From Balneola sp. (GTDB lineage Bacteria; Bacteroidota; Rhodothermia; Balneolales; Balneolaceae), in assembly GCA_002720745.1 (NCBI GenBank), contig PBJO01000007.1:463633-527632 (forward strand): DNA of 64,000 nucleotides, in the 5' to 3' direction. Every line of letters begins with the position of its first letter. Position 1 is the first letter of the stretch. Position numbers and translations under genes: made by a program. The notes under the pieces are model-generated. The model was not told where the DNA came from, did not search any database, and saw only the letters and a program-made list of their open reading frames with translations. This document shows, one piece after another, positions 38,846 through 49,472 of this stretch.

Positions 38846-40981
38846 TTAAGAATTAATCTTACGCACAGGAACAAAATCTATTTGCCTTTTTAGAGGGTTA
38901 ACAGCATCTACTTTAACCAGAATTGCATCTCCAAGTTGATAGCATGCGCCGGATCGCCTACCTAATAGCGAGTGAGATCGTGGCTCATAATGAAAGTAAT
39001 CTCTTTTTAAATCACCCACACGAATCATACCCTCGCAAAATATATCATTTAGGGTTACAAAAATTCCCCGCTCCATAACCCCACTTATCACACCCATAAA
39101 TTCTTCTCCAATATGTTTACTAAGATATTCAACCTGCTTTAGTTTAATCGAATCTCTCTCAGCATCTATAGCTACCTTTTCGCGCATACTACAATGCTCA
39201 CCCTCTTTTCGTAATTGATTTAGCTCATAGATTTTTTTGTTTTGAGCATAGGCTTTCAATAAACGGTGCACAATCACATCTGGATATCTTCGAATAGGTG
39301 AGGTGAAATGTGCGTAATGATGAAAACCTAATCCAAAATGTCCTAAATTATCTGGACTATATACTGCTTTGGCCATGGCACGCAAAGTAAGTCCGTTAAC
39401 AATATACTCCATAGGGGTTCCTTTGACCTTTTCTAACAAATGGTTAATAGAGGATGGTTTGGCTATCTCATGCATATCAAAAGAAATCCCCAAAGGTCGA
39501 ACTTGTTCGAGTACATCTGCTAATTTTCTCTCATCTGGTCGATCATGTATACGATAGAAAAAAGGGAAGTCATCTTTCTTTGACCGATCTCTTAAATGTT
39601 GTATGTGTTCAGCAACCGTACGGTTAGCAAATAGCATACATTCTTCAATTAAACGATGGGCAAAAAGTCGTTTTTTTAAAATTACTTTTTCAGGCTCACC
39701 TTTATCATTTAAAATAAATCTTGGCTCGGGCGTGTCAAAATCTATCGCTCCTTCTCTAAACCTTTTCTCAAGTAATTTTCTTGCCAAATTACCAACTAAG
39801 TTAACTTCTTTGGCTAGTAAATGATTTTTCCCATCCAATATTTCCTGTACCTGCTCATAGGTAAACCGTTGATCGGAATGTATCACAGTTTCATTAATCT
39901 CATAATTTACTAGTTCTGCCTGGTCATTTACTTCCATAAAGCAAGTGTAACAAAGTTTATCTTCTTTCGGACGTAGACTACATACCACATTACTTAATCT
40001 CTCTGGTAACATATGAATAACCCTGTCAACCAAGTAAATACTTGTTGCCCGTTTATTAGCCTCTTCATCCAAAGCGGATCCTGGTTGTATGTAATGAGTT
40101 ACATCAGCAATATGAACCCCAAGCAGAAGATGTCCGTTTTCTAACTCTTCAATACTCAACGCATCATCAAAGTCTTTTGCATCAACTGGATCGATGGTAA
40201 AAACTGTTTTGCTTCTATAATCGATACGCTCATTAATCACCGACTGATCGATTTGAAGCAGTATGGCATCGGCTTCTGATTCGACTTGATCCGAAAAATC
40301 GGCAATAAGTCCGTTTTCAGCTAAAATAGACAACATATTTGCATCATTGGTCCCTGATTTACCCAACCTGCTAAGAATTTTAGCTTGTGGTAAGGCCCGG
40401 CGATTTACCCAGCTTTCAAGATTAAATGTTACCTTTTCACCAGTTTGAGCTCCATTTAAGTCTTTTTTTTTAACATAAAAATCTACATTTGCCGATTTTC
40501 TATCACTTTGAATTATGTAGGTATCCGAATTTGTTTTGCATAAGGTACCCACATAAAATGAACTCCCACGCTCAAGTACATCAAGCACTTTGGCTTTGGG
40601 ATTTCTAGCCTGCTTTTTAGTTTTCAGTACCTTAACTAATACAATATCTCCAGCTAATGCTAGGCCTGTATCACTTGCATGAACCCGTAAATCCTCGTCT
40701 AAACCTTGAACTATCACAAAACCCGTACCCCTCTGGTTAAACTCAATACGCCCCTGCAATACAGAGTGGTCTTGGTTTAAACGAACCCAACCTTGATGTA
40801 TTCGAACACGTTGTTTATTACTTAAACTATTGAGAGCTTTCTGCAGCCGCTTAGACTCTTTCTTAGAGTACATTTCTAGGGTTTTCTGAAATTCATTCTC
40901 ATGTATCTTTTTTTCGGGATGAATGCTTAGTAATTGGAGTAATGTCTCTTGTAAGCTACTTATTCGGTCTTTTTGACTCAT
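38846..40981 (-). CDS. rnr: Ribonuclease R (RNB-domain 3'-5' exoribonuclease)
   Basis: 711 residues. It degrades structured RNA from the 3' end. Cold-shock domains precede the catalytic RNB domain with DPVDAKDFDDAL at residues 264-275, and an S1 domain follows (GVISGVMERGIFVTL). The FTSPIRRYPDVIVHR signature is present. It lies 46 bases downstream of the TamB gene on the same strand. Confidence 0.97.
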   Translation of the reverse strand: MSQKDRISSLQETLLQLLSIHPEKKIHENEFQKTLEMYSKKESKRLQKALNSLSNKQRVRIHQGWVRLNQDHSVLQGRIEFNQRGTGFVIVQGLDEDLRVHASDTGLALAGDIVLVKVLKTKKQARNPKAKVLDVLERGSSFYVGTLCKTNSDTYIIQSDRKSANVDFYVKKKDLNGAQTGEKVTFNLESWVNRRALPQAKILSRLGKSGTNDANMLSILAENGLIADFSDQVESEADAILLQIDQSVINERIDYRSKTVFTIDPVDAKDFDDALSIEELENGHLLLGVHIADVTHYIQPGSALDEEANKRATSIYLVDRVIHMLPERLSNVVCSLRPKEDKLCYTCFMEVNDQAELVNYEINETVIHSDQRFTYEQVQEILDGKNHLLAKEVNLVGNLARKLLEKRFREGAIDFDTPEPRFILNDKGEPEKVILKKRLFAHRLIEECMLFANRTVAEHIQHLRDRSKKDDFPFFYRIHDRPDERKLADVLEQVRPLGISFDMHEIAKPSSINHLLEKVKGTPMEYIVNGLTLRAMAKAVYSPDNLGHFGLGFHHYAHFTSPIRRYPDVIVHRLLKAYAQNKKIYELNQLRKEGEHCSMREKVAIDAERDSIKLKQVEYLSKHIGEEFMGVISGVMERGIFVTLNDIFCEGMIRVGDLKRDYFHYEPRSHSLLGRRSGACYQLGDAILVKVDAVNPLKRQIDFVPVRKINS

Positions 40982-41027
40982 ATATGGCTGTGGAACTGAT
41001 TGAAATTGTGTCTGCTTCAGAATAAGG

Positions 41028-44000
41028 TTATTCCATGCTAAGTGAAGGTTTTTCTTCTTTTCGAGAGAGTAGCCGAGTTACTGGCTTAAATAATTGCCCT
41101 AGAAAATTACGCCAAGAACTAAATGAGACTTCGGTTTCTAAGCCAATTCCATTTATATCTTGAGATTGCTGTGAATTATCCGACCCCGAGTTGTTGCTAA
41201 ATGTAGGATCTTGTCGGTGAAATGCGGTTAAAGCCAGTGTTTGATTTATTTTGTAAGTAGCTCCTATGTCTCCAATAGTAGACTGACTACCTGTGATTTG
41301 CCCCTCCCGACTCAGTATGATTCGATCATTATACAAACGAAGCGCTACACCCAAATCAATATTGTTGTAAGTATTTAAATTGAAATCTATGTCTAAACTC
41401 CCTATATCACTACGCAGTAATGAATTCATTTGATTAGATAGTAGTGGACTGATCAACTGACTAGATAATAATGGATTTAATACTGCAGCACTTCCACTAA
41501 AATTGTTGGTTAAGGTATTAGTTGCATCCGAAACAGCTGAGGAGGATGGAATAAAATCACCCATTAACAAGAAGCTAGTTGCTTGTATAAGTTTTTCATC
41601 TTCATTGCGATTGAGTGCATTAATTTGAGTTTTCAAGGTGGAATTTTGTTGAGTTTCAAATGTATTAGGTAACCTAAAAAAGAAATCATTTTCAATATTT
41701 TCTAATGATCCACCTATACTCAGTACCAATTCAACCGGTACGCGAGAAGCTTGTTCTTGATCGATCTGATCACGTGTTCTGGTGAGAGTATTAATGTCTG
41801 GTCTAGCTTCGTATAATGCCTGCACATTTAATTTGGCATCAATGGGATCACCATCCCAACGAAGGGTACCGCCTGGTATGAGTTCAAAAGTACGAGTAAA
41901 AATATCTCCACTCACAAAATTATATTCTCCATCTTGAATATCAAATTGTCCAAAAACCGATAATGCTTCATCCTGTAATTGAATACGAATATTACCTAGG
42001 CCATTTGCGTCAATTTGATCCCCCGTTATAGGGTCAAAAATCAACTCCACAGTCATTGGTATTTGAGAGTCAAATTGTAAGTCCAAGGTAAAGCGTTCAG
42101 TAAAAGTACGTTCTGTTTGCACCCCCATAATCTGACTTTGCCCACCTATGATCCCAGATCTATTATTTAAATTTGCGAGGTCAACATTCGAAATATTATC
42201 CACAAATCGAATGAACTTATTATTTTCTTCAAACTCTGTACGTTCAATCAAAGGCAAACCAATAGAAGAATATGGCCCTATTTGTATAGGTCCCTCAGAG
42301 AATAAGAGCGGATTTTCGTTTGTCCCGGTCATACGGATGAGCGCTGTACCGTAGCATTGGCCAAAAAATGGTGCTTCCTCGTCAAAGTCAGTATTTAAAA
42401 AATGAAAATCATCCATTTGAAGGTTAAGATCAATATCGTGTATAGGCCCAAAACGGTTAAGATTATAACTCCCATTTAAGCTGGCTGTACCACCCGATGG
42501 ATCCATGATATAGAAGTTGTGAAAAACTAATCCATTTTTGCTAGAAAACTCAAGAGGACCTGTAGCATAGTAATAGGTTTCCAAAAATCTAGGCCGAATA
42601 AACACTGGATCAACTTCACCTATAGAATAATTAATGCTAAAATCGTAGTCCGAATCAGACCCCCAGACTTTACCTATCCCAGTTGCAGTTCCAGACATTT
42701 CAGAAAATACATTTGGAGTTAGAAAGGGTAGAATCCACAAATCAATATTTTCAAAATTTAGGTCAAAATAATAGAGAGTATCACTAATTTGAGATTGATT
42801 AATTCCCAGAGTATTAATGTATCCATCAAAAATAATATTTTGCCCTGCTCGCCCAGAACTGTTAAAATAATCAGGGTACTGTACAGAGTCGGTGAAGACA
42901 GAGATTTGAGTATCAAACCGATTTTTGCTCGAATTAAATATAGAACTCAACGATAAATCACCCACCATTTGGTTGTTTAAAGAAAAATTATTGATAGATA
43001 AAAATCCTTGAACACTTGGTGACTGTTGTAAGGTTCTTGTTGAGAATTCACCATCCATGAGTCCATCAATATCTTGTTGTACATTCAATAATCCGGCTAG
43101 ACGATTTAATTGAATTTGATCAATTGTAAATTGAATAGAATCTTCTGGTATATTACTGTAAATGCCGCGAATATCAATGAGTTCATCATTATTGTGCATA
43201 CTAACCTGATTAAAAGCAATATCTAAATTACGATCTACATTAATAGCTATATCTCCAAAGTTACTCCAAATGTATGAACCAGCCCCTAGCTCTAATTCAT
43301 CAAACACAAAATTATGCTGACTTTCCGTGGCAAATATATCTCCGCTCGAATGTAAAAAAGCTCCCGACGGCAAACTACCAATTCGCTGATTAAAACGTAT
43401 ACTGTCTGACTGCATAGAAAACTGCCACTGTACATCACCTAGTTTAATATCTGAGGTTTGGATTGCATTAACATTGGCTCGAGATTCAATTACTGAAAAA
43501 TCCAAACTGGTTGAATCATACCTGAAACTAGCCGTTAGTTGTGAATTCATACTATCTAGTTTTAGTTCATTCCACTGAAAATAAGGATCAAAAGTATCTA
43601 CATTCATTAGAATCCGCTCCCTATTAGCATCTAAGCGACCACTAACAACCATCGAACTCTTTTGAATAGGATGTTTAGCCCAAATAGTTTTCACCAGTTC
43701 ATTGTCTTTCAAAGCAAACTGCCACTCTAACTGTGTCTGATAGGATGCACTATCCGGGTGATTCAACTCAGTCCTAATAGATTCTTTCTGGGCTACTGTT
43801 TGCTCTCTTTGCAGCTCATTAAAACTCAGTCTATTCCATTCTCTTTTTAAGTAGTTAGACCAATGATCGAATAAAAACATCATACTCTGAGTATTAAGTA
43901 CTCCTTCTACCTGAAAATCTAAGGGAGATGATGTCACTCTTATTTGCTGACGCTGAGGTGATTCAGCAATATAATCGATAAAAAACTGTCTATCTAACCA

Positions 44001-45911
44001 AGTTGTATCATGTGTGATGATGGACGGTATATCTGCACTAAGCACCCCCTCGGAGAGTTTATTATTTTCGATACTAGCATTAAAGACCCCAATAATTGCT
44101 GGCATCGTGATGTTCTTGTTAGATACGAATCTACTTAATTCTTCTTCATTGTTCTTCTCAACCACATTATTCTGCGCATCTTGGCTATTTTGGGTTTTCT
44201 GCTCAACATTTATCGTTTCTTTTGATTTGGAATAAAGGTGTAAGCTATCAATTTGAAAAGTGCTTTCTATTTCCATCATCGACAACCCGTAATGCCCCAT
44301 ACCCTCCCAACTGAACCTACCAAATTCAGAGTTGAATCCAGCATTAATTGAATAAGGTTTTAACTGCTGCTTATTGGCCTCTGAAATGAGCTCTGATAGG
44401 TTTATTTGAGCTGTATCAGGCACTAAATTTAGCACTACATTTGTGTATTGTAGCGCGCCAAAGTCTACTCTAGGAAATAGTGCATTGAGTTCGTATTCAT
44501 CTTCAGATCCTGTTAATTTAAATTTATTCAGATCAACATTACCATTTATAGTTATTTGCTTTTCTAGCAACACTTGATCTAACCAATCATTCAGTACAAA
44601 TTGATTAAAAGATGCCGAAACACTAAAACTAGGATCAAATAAACTTTGATTAGAATCGGTACTTTTTTTCCTTATCAGATCAAGACTAATTTCAGGCTCT
44701 GAAATAGTTTTGAAATTGACTTGATTGTTTGAGGCTGAACTAAGAGATATTTTTTGATCTTCCAAAGCGTCATTAAACAGAAAATGAACCCTTTTAGAAG
44801 CTAAGCTCTCAGTTGATATAAAAGAATAATGAGTGTCTATAGATGCTAATATGGCGGGATCCCATTCCAAAATATCCCCCTCAATTAACCACTCGCCTCT
44901 ACTTTTTTTTCCTTCCACCAAAAGTTTTCCTTGTTTAGAGAGTACATTTAGCCTTTTTATGATGATGTCCTTATTCTCCAGTGTGATGTCGCCGGTGAAT
45001 TCGGTAATATATACCAGATATTTTCTTATGGTTTCCAAAGCTGATGAAGGTAATATATGTAGTGCTAAGCCTTCATAGAATGGGGGCAATAATTGTAGCG
45101 ATTGCAGTTCTAGGTCATGTCTATCTAAAGACTTATTAATTTGTACTTCAGAAGTAAATTCGGTGGTTGATAGGTTTATATTTTCAGCTTTCCACGATGA
45201 AGTAGTCCCACCTAAACGCCCACTAAAAGTGACATTATCCTGCCAATAAGGAAGATTTAACTCGGAATGAACATCAGCAACATCTATCCAAAAAGTCCCT
45301 TCTTTCTTTTGAATCCCGAGGGTAGCTCCACCCCCATTAAACGTAATTTCATTTTGAAGAAAAAATACGGAAGTATCATCTGCTGTAGTCATCGGAATAG
45401 CTAAGTCTGTCGTGCTAGGCTTTATTACGATAGAATCTATTCCCACACTGAGCTCTGTTATAATAAAATTAAAGCCATTGTTAAGCCTAATACTTACTGA
45501 ATCAATAGTTTGGTCAAAAGCAGTCTTAGAAGTAATGGCTCCACTTATTTGTGCGTTAAGACCCTTTGCGTGTAAATATGGGAATTCCAAATATCCATTT
45601 GCTAAGCCTCTCAGCTTCCATACATAGGATAATTCGCTAAAACTAAGCGTTTGTACACGTGCTGTGCTATCTAGATTAAAAATGCTCAAATGACTGATTT
45701 TTGAATTAAATGGAAAAAAACCAGTAGCCTCTTCAAAATCTAGTTTATATGATGTATTCCCCGGAAGCAATACCGAGTTAATTAACCATTTTTTAGGCGC
45801 ACCAAATTGAAATAGAGCAATCATCAATACAAATAGGGCCATTAGTACGCTAAATCCACCTATAAGATTGCGCCAGAACATAGAGGGAGTATGTTGTTCT
45901 GATATCTGCAT
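41028..45911 (-). CDS. Translocation/assembly module TamB-like (DUF490) protein
   Basis: 1627 residues. One N-terminal membrane anchor (about 14-34) is followed by a very long beta-rich body and a C-terminal DUF490/TamB domain (about 1230-1600, with GEYNFVSGDIFTRTF and GGTLRWDGDP). Such proteins form a hydrophobic groove bridging the inner and outer membranes; they help insert outer-membrane proteins and transport phospholipids. The stop/start spacing from aroB is 3 bases. No TamA is next to it. The protein at 35373-38675 has an Omp85-like barrel and is a candidate partner. Confidence 0.9.
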   Translation of the reverse strand: MQISEQHTPSMFWRNLIGGFSVLMALFVLMIALFQFGAPKKWLINSVLLPGNTSYKLDFEEATGFFPFNSKISHLSIFNLDSTARVQTLSFSELSYVWKLRGLANGYLEFPYLHAKGLNAQISGAITSKTAFDQTIDSVSIRLNNGFNFIITELSVGIDSIVIKPSTTDLAIPMTTADDTSVFFLQNEITFNGGGATLGIQKKEGTFWIDVADVHSELNLPYWQDNVTFSGRLGGTTSSWKAENINLSTTEFTSEVQINKSLDRHDLELQSLQLLPPFYEGLALHILPSSALETIRKYLVYITEFTGDITLENKDIIIKRLNVLSKQGKLLVEGKKSRGEWLIEGDILEWDPAILASIDTHYSFISTESLASKRVHFLFNDALEDQKISLSSASNNQVNFKTISEPEISLDLIRKKSTDSNQSLFDPSFSVSASFNQFVLNDWLDQVLLEKQITINGNVDLNKFKLTGSEDEYELNALFPRVDFGALQYTNVVLNLVPDTAQINLSELISEANKQQLKPYSINAGFNSEFGRFSWEGMGHYGLSMMEIESTFQIDSLHLYSKSKETINVEQKTQNSQDAQNNVVEKNNEEELSRFVSNKNITMPAIIGVFNASIENNKLSEGVLSADIPSIITHDTTWLDRQFFIDYIAESPQRQQIRVTSSPLDFQVEGVLNTQSMMFLFDHWSNYLKREWNRLSFNELQREQTVAQKESIRTELNHPDSASYQTQLEWQFALKDNELVKTIWAKHPIQKSSMVVSGRLDANRERILMNVDTFDPYFQWNELKLDSMNSQLTASFRYDSTSLDFSVIESRANVNAIQTSDIKLGDVQWQFSMQSDSIRFNQRIGSLPSGAFLHSSGDIFATESQHNFVFDELELGAGSYIWSNFGDIAINVDRNLDIAFNQVSMHNNDELIDIRGIYSNIPEDSIQFTIDQIQLNRLAGLLNVQQDIDGLMDGEFSTRTLQQSPSVQGFLSINNFSLNNQMVGDLSLSSIFNSSKNRFDTQISVFTDSVQYPDYFNSSGRAGQNIIFDGYINTLGINQSQISDTLYYFDLNFENIDLWILPFLTPNVFSEMSGTATGIGKVWGSDSDYDFSINYSIGEVDPVFIRPRFLETYYYATGPLEFSSKNGLVFHNFYIMDPSGGTASLNGSYNLNRFGPIHDIDLNLQMDDFHFLNTDFDEEAPFFGQCYGTALIRMTGTNENPLLFSEGPIQIGPYSSIGLPLIERTEFEENNKFIRFVDNISNVDLANLNNRSGIIGGQSQIMGVQTERTFTERFTLDLQFDSQIPMTVELIFDPITGDQIDANGLGNIRIQLQDEALSVFGQFDIQDGEYNFVSGDIFTRTFELIPGGTLRWDGDPIDAKLNVQALYEARPDINTLTRTRDQIDQEQASRVPVELVLSIGGSLENIENDFFFRLPNTFETQQNSTLKTQINALNRNEDEKLIQATSFLLMGDFIPSSSAVSDATNTLTNNFSGSAAVLNPLLSSQLISPLLSNQMNSLLRSDIGSLDIDFNLNTYNNIDLGVALRLYNDRIILSREGQITGSQSTIGDIGATYKINQTLALTAFHRQDPTFSNNSGSDNSQQSQDINGIGLETEVSFSSWRNFLGQLFKPVTRLLSRKEEKPSLSME

Positions 45912-45914
45912 AAT

Positions 45915-47015
45915 TTATGAAAAAGTTTCAATCGTTTGCTTCCAAATTGCAGTTAAACGATTCTCATTTTCTACAGTGTAGACTACAGGTGCTTCGATAT
46001 CTTGAAGAAGAATTAATCGAATGTGGGATTGTTGAGCTTTTTTATCTCGTTTCATTTGTTCAATAAGATCGGGAATTAAGTATCTAAGGCAAGCTAAACT
46101 AAAATTATATCTAGATGCATATTGCAGTATCAAATTTGGGTCAATTTTAGCATGAAGAAATTCATTAGAAGTTAAAATTGCAGCATACATACCTGCAAAT
46201 ATAGCTTCTCCATGACTAAAAGTGCCATAATCTGCAATATTTTCAATGGCATGACCAAAAGTATGACCAAAATTCAAAAACTCTCTTCTGCCCTTCTCTA
46301 AAGCATCTACAGCGACAATTTCAGACTTAATCTGAGCACTCCGATAAATAACATCCAGCCATTTAGACGGTTCATAATCATGATTTTGAGTGAATAATTT
46401 TTCTAAAATGGTAAAAATACCCCGATCCTGAATAAAGGCATATTTAACAATTTCACTTAACCCATTGGTCCATTCTTTTTGATCTAGGGTCGAGAGAAAA
46501 TGAGTATCGGCAAATACACCAGATGGTTGATAGAAGGAACCAATTAAATTTTTCCCAGTCGAATGATTAATCCCTGTTTTACCACCTATGGAGCTATCCA
46601 CCATAGCTAATAAGGTAGTTGGAACATGATATAAAGGTAATCCTCTTAATGCACTAGCAGCCACAAATCCACCCAAATCACCAACAACCCCACCCCCAAT
46701 TACAATAAAAGGGGTATTGCGCTCAATTGGTTGTTCTAATACCCAGTGCAATAAACTACTAAACTGACTAAGGTTCTTACTTTTTTCTCCAGATGGCACA
46801 ATGTAGCTAGAAAGATACTTAAAGATTTTTCCCAATGTATTTTCAATCAAATCACGATGATATAGATGCACTTTTTGGTCCACTATGACCAAGGCTCTCT
46901 CTAAATCGCTAGACCCTAAAAAATACTCAGAAATCTTTCTTAACTCTTTATGAACTAGCTTGATAGTATAGCGTGATTCATTGGATATATTAAGTATAGT
47001 AAGCCTGTTGTCCAT
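45915..47015 (-). CDS. aroB: 3-dehydroquinate synthase
   Basis: 366 residues. Second step of the shikimate pathway, DAHP to 3-dehydroquinate. The NAD-binding GGGVVGDLGGFVAAS and VPTTLLAMVDSSIGGKTGIN are canonical, and His-containing GHTFGHAIE provides metal ligands. It starts 3 bases after aroK; the two are translationally close. Confidence 0.98.
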   Translation of the reverse strand: MDNRLTILNISNESRYTIKLVHKELRKISEYFLGSSDLERALVIVDQKVHLYHRDLIENTLGKIFKYLSSYIVPSGEKSKNLSQFSSLLHWVLEQPIERNTPFIVIGGGVVGDLGGFVAASALRGLPLYHVPTTLLAMVDSSIGGKTGINHSTGKNLIGSFYQPSGVFADTHFLSTLDQKEWTNGLSEIVKYAFIQDRGIFTILEKLFTQNHDYEPSKWLDVIYRSAQIKSEIVAVDALEKGRREFLNFGHTFGHAIENIADYGTFSHGEAIFAGMYAAILTSNEFLHAKIDPNLILQYASRYNFSLACLRYLIPDLIEQMKRDKKAQQSHIRLILLQDIEAPVVYTVENENRLTAIWKQTIETFS

Positions 47016-47018
47016 AAA

Positions 47019-47573
47019 CTATGATGAATGAAACTGAGATACTTGATCGAGAATCTTAATAGCCACCTGGTAGGGAGACCAGTTTGATTCTACCGTTTGA
47101 GTGATATGTGCTTGCTCGTATAATGACAAACGATTTAAATATACGTTTTTTACACGTTTTTTTACTATTTCGAGATTCCTTGACTTAGCCCATTCACGGG
47201 CAATTAATGGACGCTTCTTGTTATTGATTAGGCGTCTAAATAATATCTCAAAATCTGGCCGAATGAATATGAGAATCGATTGTGCTTTTATCACATCCAG
47301 AAGCTCTTGATTTTGTAATGCACCCCCACCTAGGGAAATAATTTTTGTATTTTTGTTTACTGTTTCTATCACAAGTCGACGCTCTATACGCCTAAAATAA
47401 TCTTCCCCATGATCCCTGAAAATTTGAGGGATTGATTTACCCTCATCAACCTCTATTTGGACATCGATGTCAACAAAGCCGGAATTCATTATATTACCAA
47501 TAGCTTTGGCTGTTGCGGTTTTACCGCTAGCCATAAAACCACATAACACTATTGGTTGAGTTAGCCTGTCCAT
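47019..47573 (-). CDS. aroK: Shikimate kinase
   Basis: 184 residues. Phosphorylates shikimate. The P-loop is GFMASGKT at 12-19, with FVDIDVQIE as the shikimate-binding Asp box and SLGGGALQN as the second conserved loop. It is upstream of aroB in the usual kinase-synthase pair. Confidence 0.96.
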   Translation of the reverse strand: MDRLTQPIVLCGFMASGKTATAKAIGNIMNSGFVDIDVQIEVDEGKSIPQIFRDHGEDYFRRIERRLVIETVNKNTKIISLGGGALQNQELLDVIKAQSILIFIRPDFEILFRRLINNKKRPLIAREWAKSRNLEIVKKRVKNVYLNRLSLYEQAHITQTVESNWSPYQVAIKILDQVSQFHSS

Positions 47574-47621
47574 AAGGTAATTTGTTCTTTGTTCATTTTA
47601 TATAATACAGATCTTTGGCAA

Positions 47622-49364
47622 CTATATTGTGTTTCTTGGCTCCAACGGTTCAACCATGATCACCTGCTCTTTTTGTACAATTACCGCACCAGGGGCTGCA
47701 TTTTTAGCTTTTCTAACATACTTTTTTAATGTGTAGATTACAGGAACCCATCCAGATCCTTTTGCCTTAGATTTATGAGCTGCAAAAGAGGCTGCAATTT
47801 CAACCACTGATTTATCAGGTTTTTTTTGCTGAGCTCGTATGATAACATGAGAGCCAGATACAGATTTTGCATGCAACCAAATATCTTCTTTATGAGCTAA
47901 GTTGAGCAATGCATCGTTGGAACGTGCATTTTTGCCAATCCAGATAGTAAAACCTAAAACTAAAAATTCGTAATAGGGTTTGGATATAAAATAATTCGAA
48001 TTTTGTTTTTCTTTATTTGAATTAGTCGCATAGGCTCTTCGTTTTATTGCATTGTTAGGATAAGATGAACTTTGGTTGGGCTGATTATTCAAAAGACCTT
48101 TTTCAAACATTTTTCGACGCCAACTATCCAATTCCCTAATATCATTTACAGACTCTAACATATCCTTCCCTATCAGTAAGCTTTCTAAGCGCCGGCTAAT
48201 TAACGGTAGCTTTTGCTCTACAACCTCCATACTCCGCTTAGCATTACTAGCTTTTTTGTAGTATTGCTTTGCATTTTCTACAAAACTTTTATCCAGATCT
48301 ACCTTGATCTCTATCTCTTCATTATTTCTAAAATAATTCTGTGTGATTAATACATTAGAATCTGGTTTAGCCTTGTGAGCCATTGTCATTAAAATATGCC
48401 CGTATTCCTCCCAAAGGACAGCTTTTTCTTCATTATCAACAGCTTTATCTAATTGCTTAATATTGACTGTAGTCTTTTTTATTGCTTTGTCAAGTTCTTT
48501 TTGACTTATGCGTAACAATTGCCTGTATCGACCCTCACGCTGTAGATTGGATGAGTGCCGAACTATTAAGTCAGATATACTTTTGAATGTCTCTTTTGTT
48601 TGTTTGGGTAAAAAGGCTTCGGGAAATAAAGTTCTGCTGCCATCGGCTAAAAGCCTAAACTCAGCACTAAATGCTAGTTGATGATGACATATCACAGCGA
48701 ATGTATGAAGATTCCTTAAATCAGAGATTTCAGGTAAATGTATGAGTATAAGTTCTTCTAAATGAGTTTTTTCGATAGAAGGGTTTAACGAACAGAGTCT
48801 ATTCTTAAGGTTTATTGTCTCTAATTGCTTTTTTATTTTATCTTTTTGGTCTATCAGTAATTCATCTGTAACTGCTTTTTTAATCGCTTGACTAACAGCA
48901 TCAAACAATTCTGTTTCGTTACTAGAGTAAATGTTTTGCTCTACTACCTTCTTCCATCTTTGTTCAGCAATCTTCAGACTTGGATGGCAGATCTTAAAAG
49001 AATCAAAAAACTTACCTTTAGCCTCGAGGTATAGGTTGGTCCTAGAACCAAAAACTTCAAACCAAAGGGTCGATCCACCTGAGAAACGTATACCAAGATA
49101 TCTTTCTTGAGTGAAAGAGAGAATTTTTTCCACCTTTTGGCCATATAAATCAGGAAAAAAATTAATGATATTTTTTTTCTTAACTGAATTCCAACTACGT
49201 ATATACACATATGGAGTTGGTGGGATTGCATGAAATCGAACACAAAACTCTCCAATATAAAGCTCAACTACATTTTTCAGCGGAGAAATTATACGATATA
49301 AAGTTTGAGACTTTAATTTGACGTTCAACTCTTTATTTAAATAAATTAATTCGTAATAGTTCAA
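47622..49364 (-). CDS. NFACT-family ribosome quality-control protein (RqcH/Rqc2-like)
   Basis: 580 residues. An N-terminal NFACT/FbpA region, a central coiled coil (about 260-420) and a C-terminal NFACT-R domain with NDALLNLAHKEDIWLHAK and GSHVIIRA. It would bind the stalled 50S subunit and recruit alanyl-tRNA. The N-domain is divergent: the conserved Asp-Arg pair seems to be Glu87-Arg88 (SFTQERYLG). A Met further in could be the start, but the longer form has the family's N-terminal region. It is the first gene of the aroK/aroB/tamB/rnr run. Confidence 0.88.
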   Translation of the reverse strand: MNYYELIYLNKELNVKLKSQTLYRIISPLKNVVELYIGEFCVRFHAIPPTPYVYIRSWNSVKKKNIINFFPDLYGQKVEKILSFTQERYLGIRFSGGSTLWFEVFGSRTNLYLEAKGKFFDSFKICHPSLKIAEQRWKKVVEQNIYSSNETELFDAVSQAIKKAVTDELLIDQKDKIKKQLETINLKNRLCSLNPSIEKTHLEELILIHLPEISDLRNLHTFAVICHHQLAFSAEFRLLADGSRTLFPEAFLPKQTKETFKSISDLIVRHSSNLQREGRYRQLLRISQKELDKAIKKTTVNIKQLDKAVDNEEKAVLWEEYGHILMTMAHKAKPDSNVLITQNYFRNNEEIEIKVDLDKSFVENAKQYYKKASNAKRSMEVVEQKLPLISRRLESLLIGKDMLESVNDIRELDSWRRKMFEKGLLNNQPNQSSSYPNNAIKRRAYATNSNKEKQNSNYFISKPYYEFLVLGFTIWIGKNARSNDALLNLAHKEDIWLHAKSVSGSHVIIRAQQKKPDKSVVEIAASFAAHKSKAKGSGWVPVIYTLKKYVRKAKNAAPGAVIVQKEQVIMVEPLEPRNTI

Positions 49365-49472
49365 AAATATAATTGGTGTACTTTATTGTAGGATATATCT
49401 ATTTGAATAGTGGCTATAAACAAATAGTGAATTTTTATTAATCTAAAGGTGTCATAACATAAATCAAACTGA

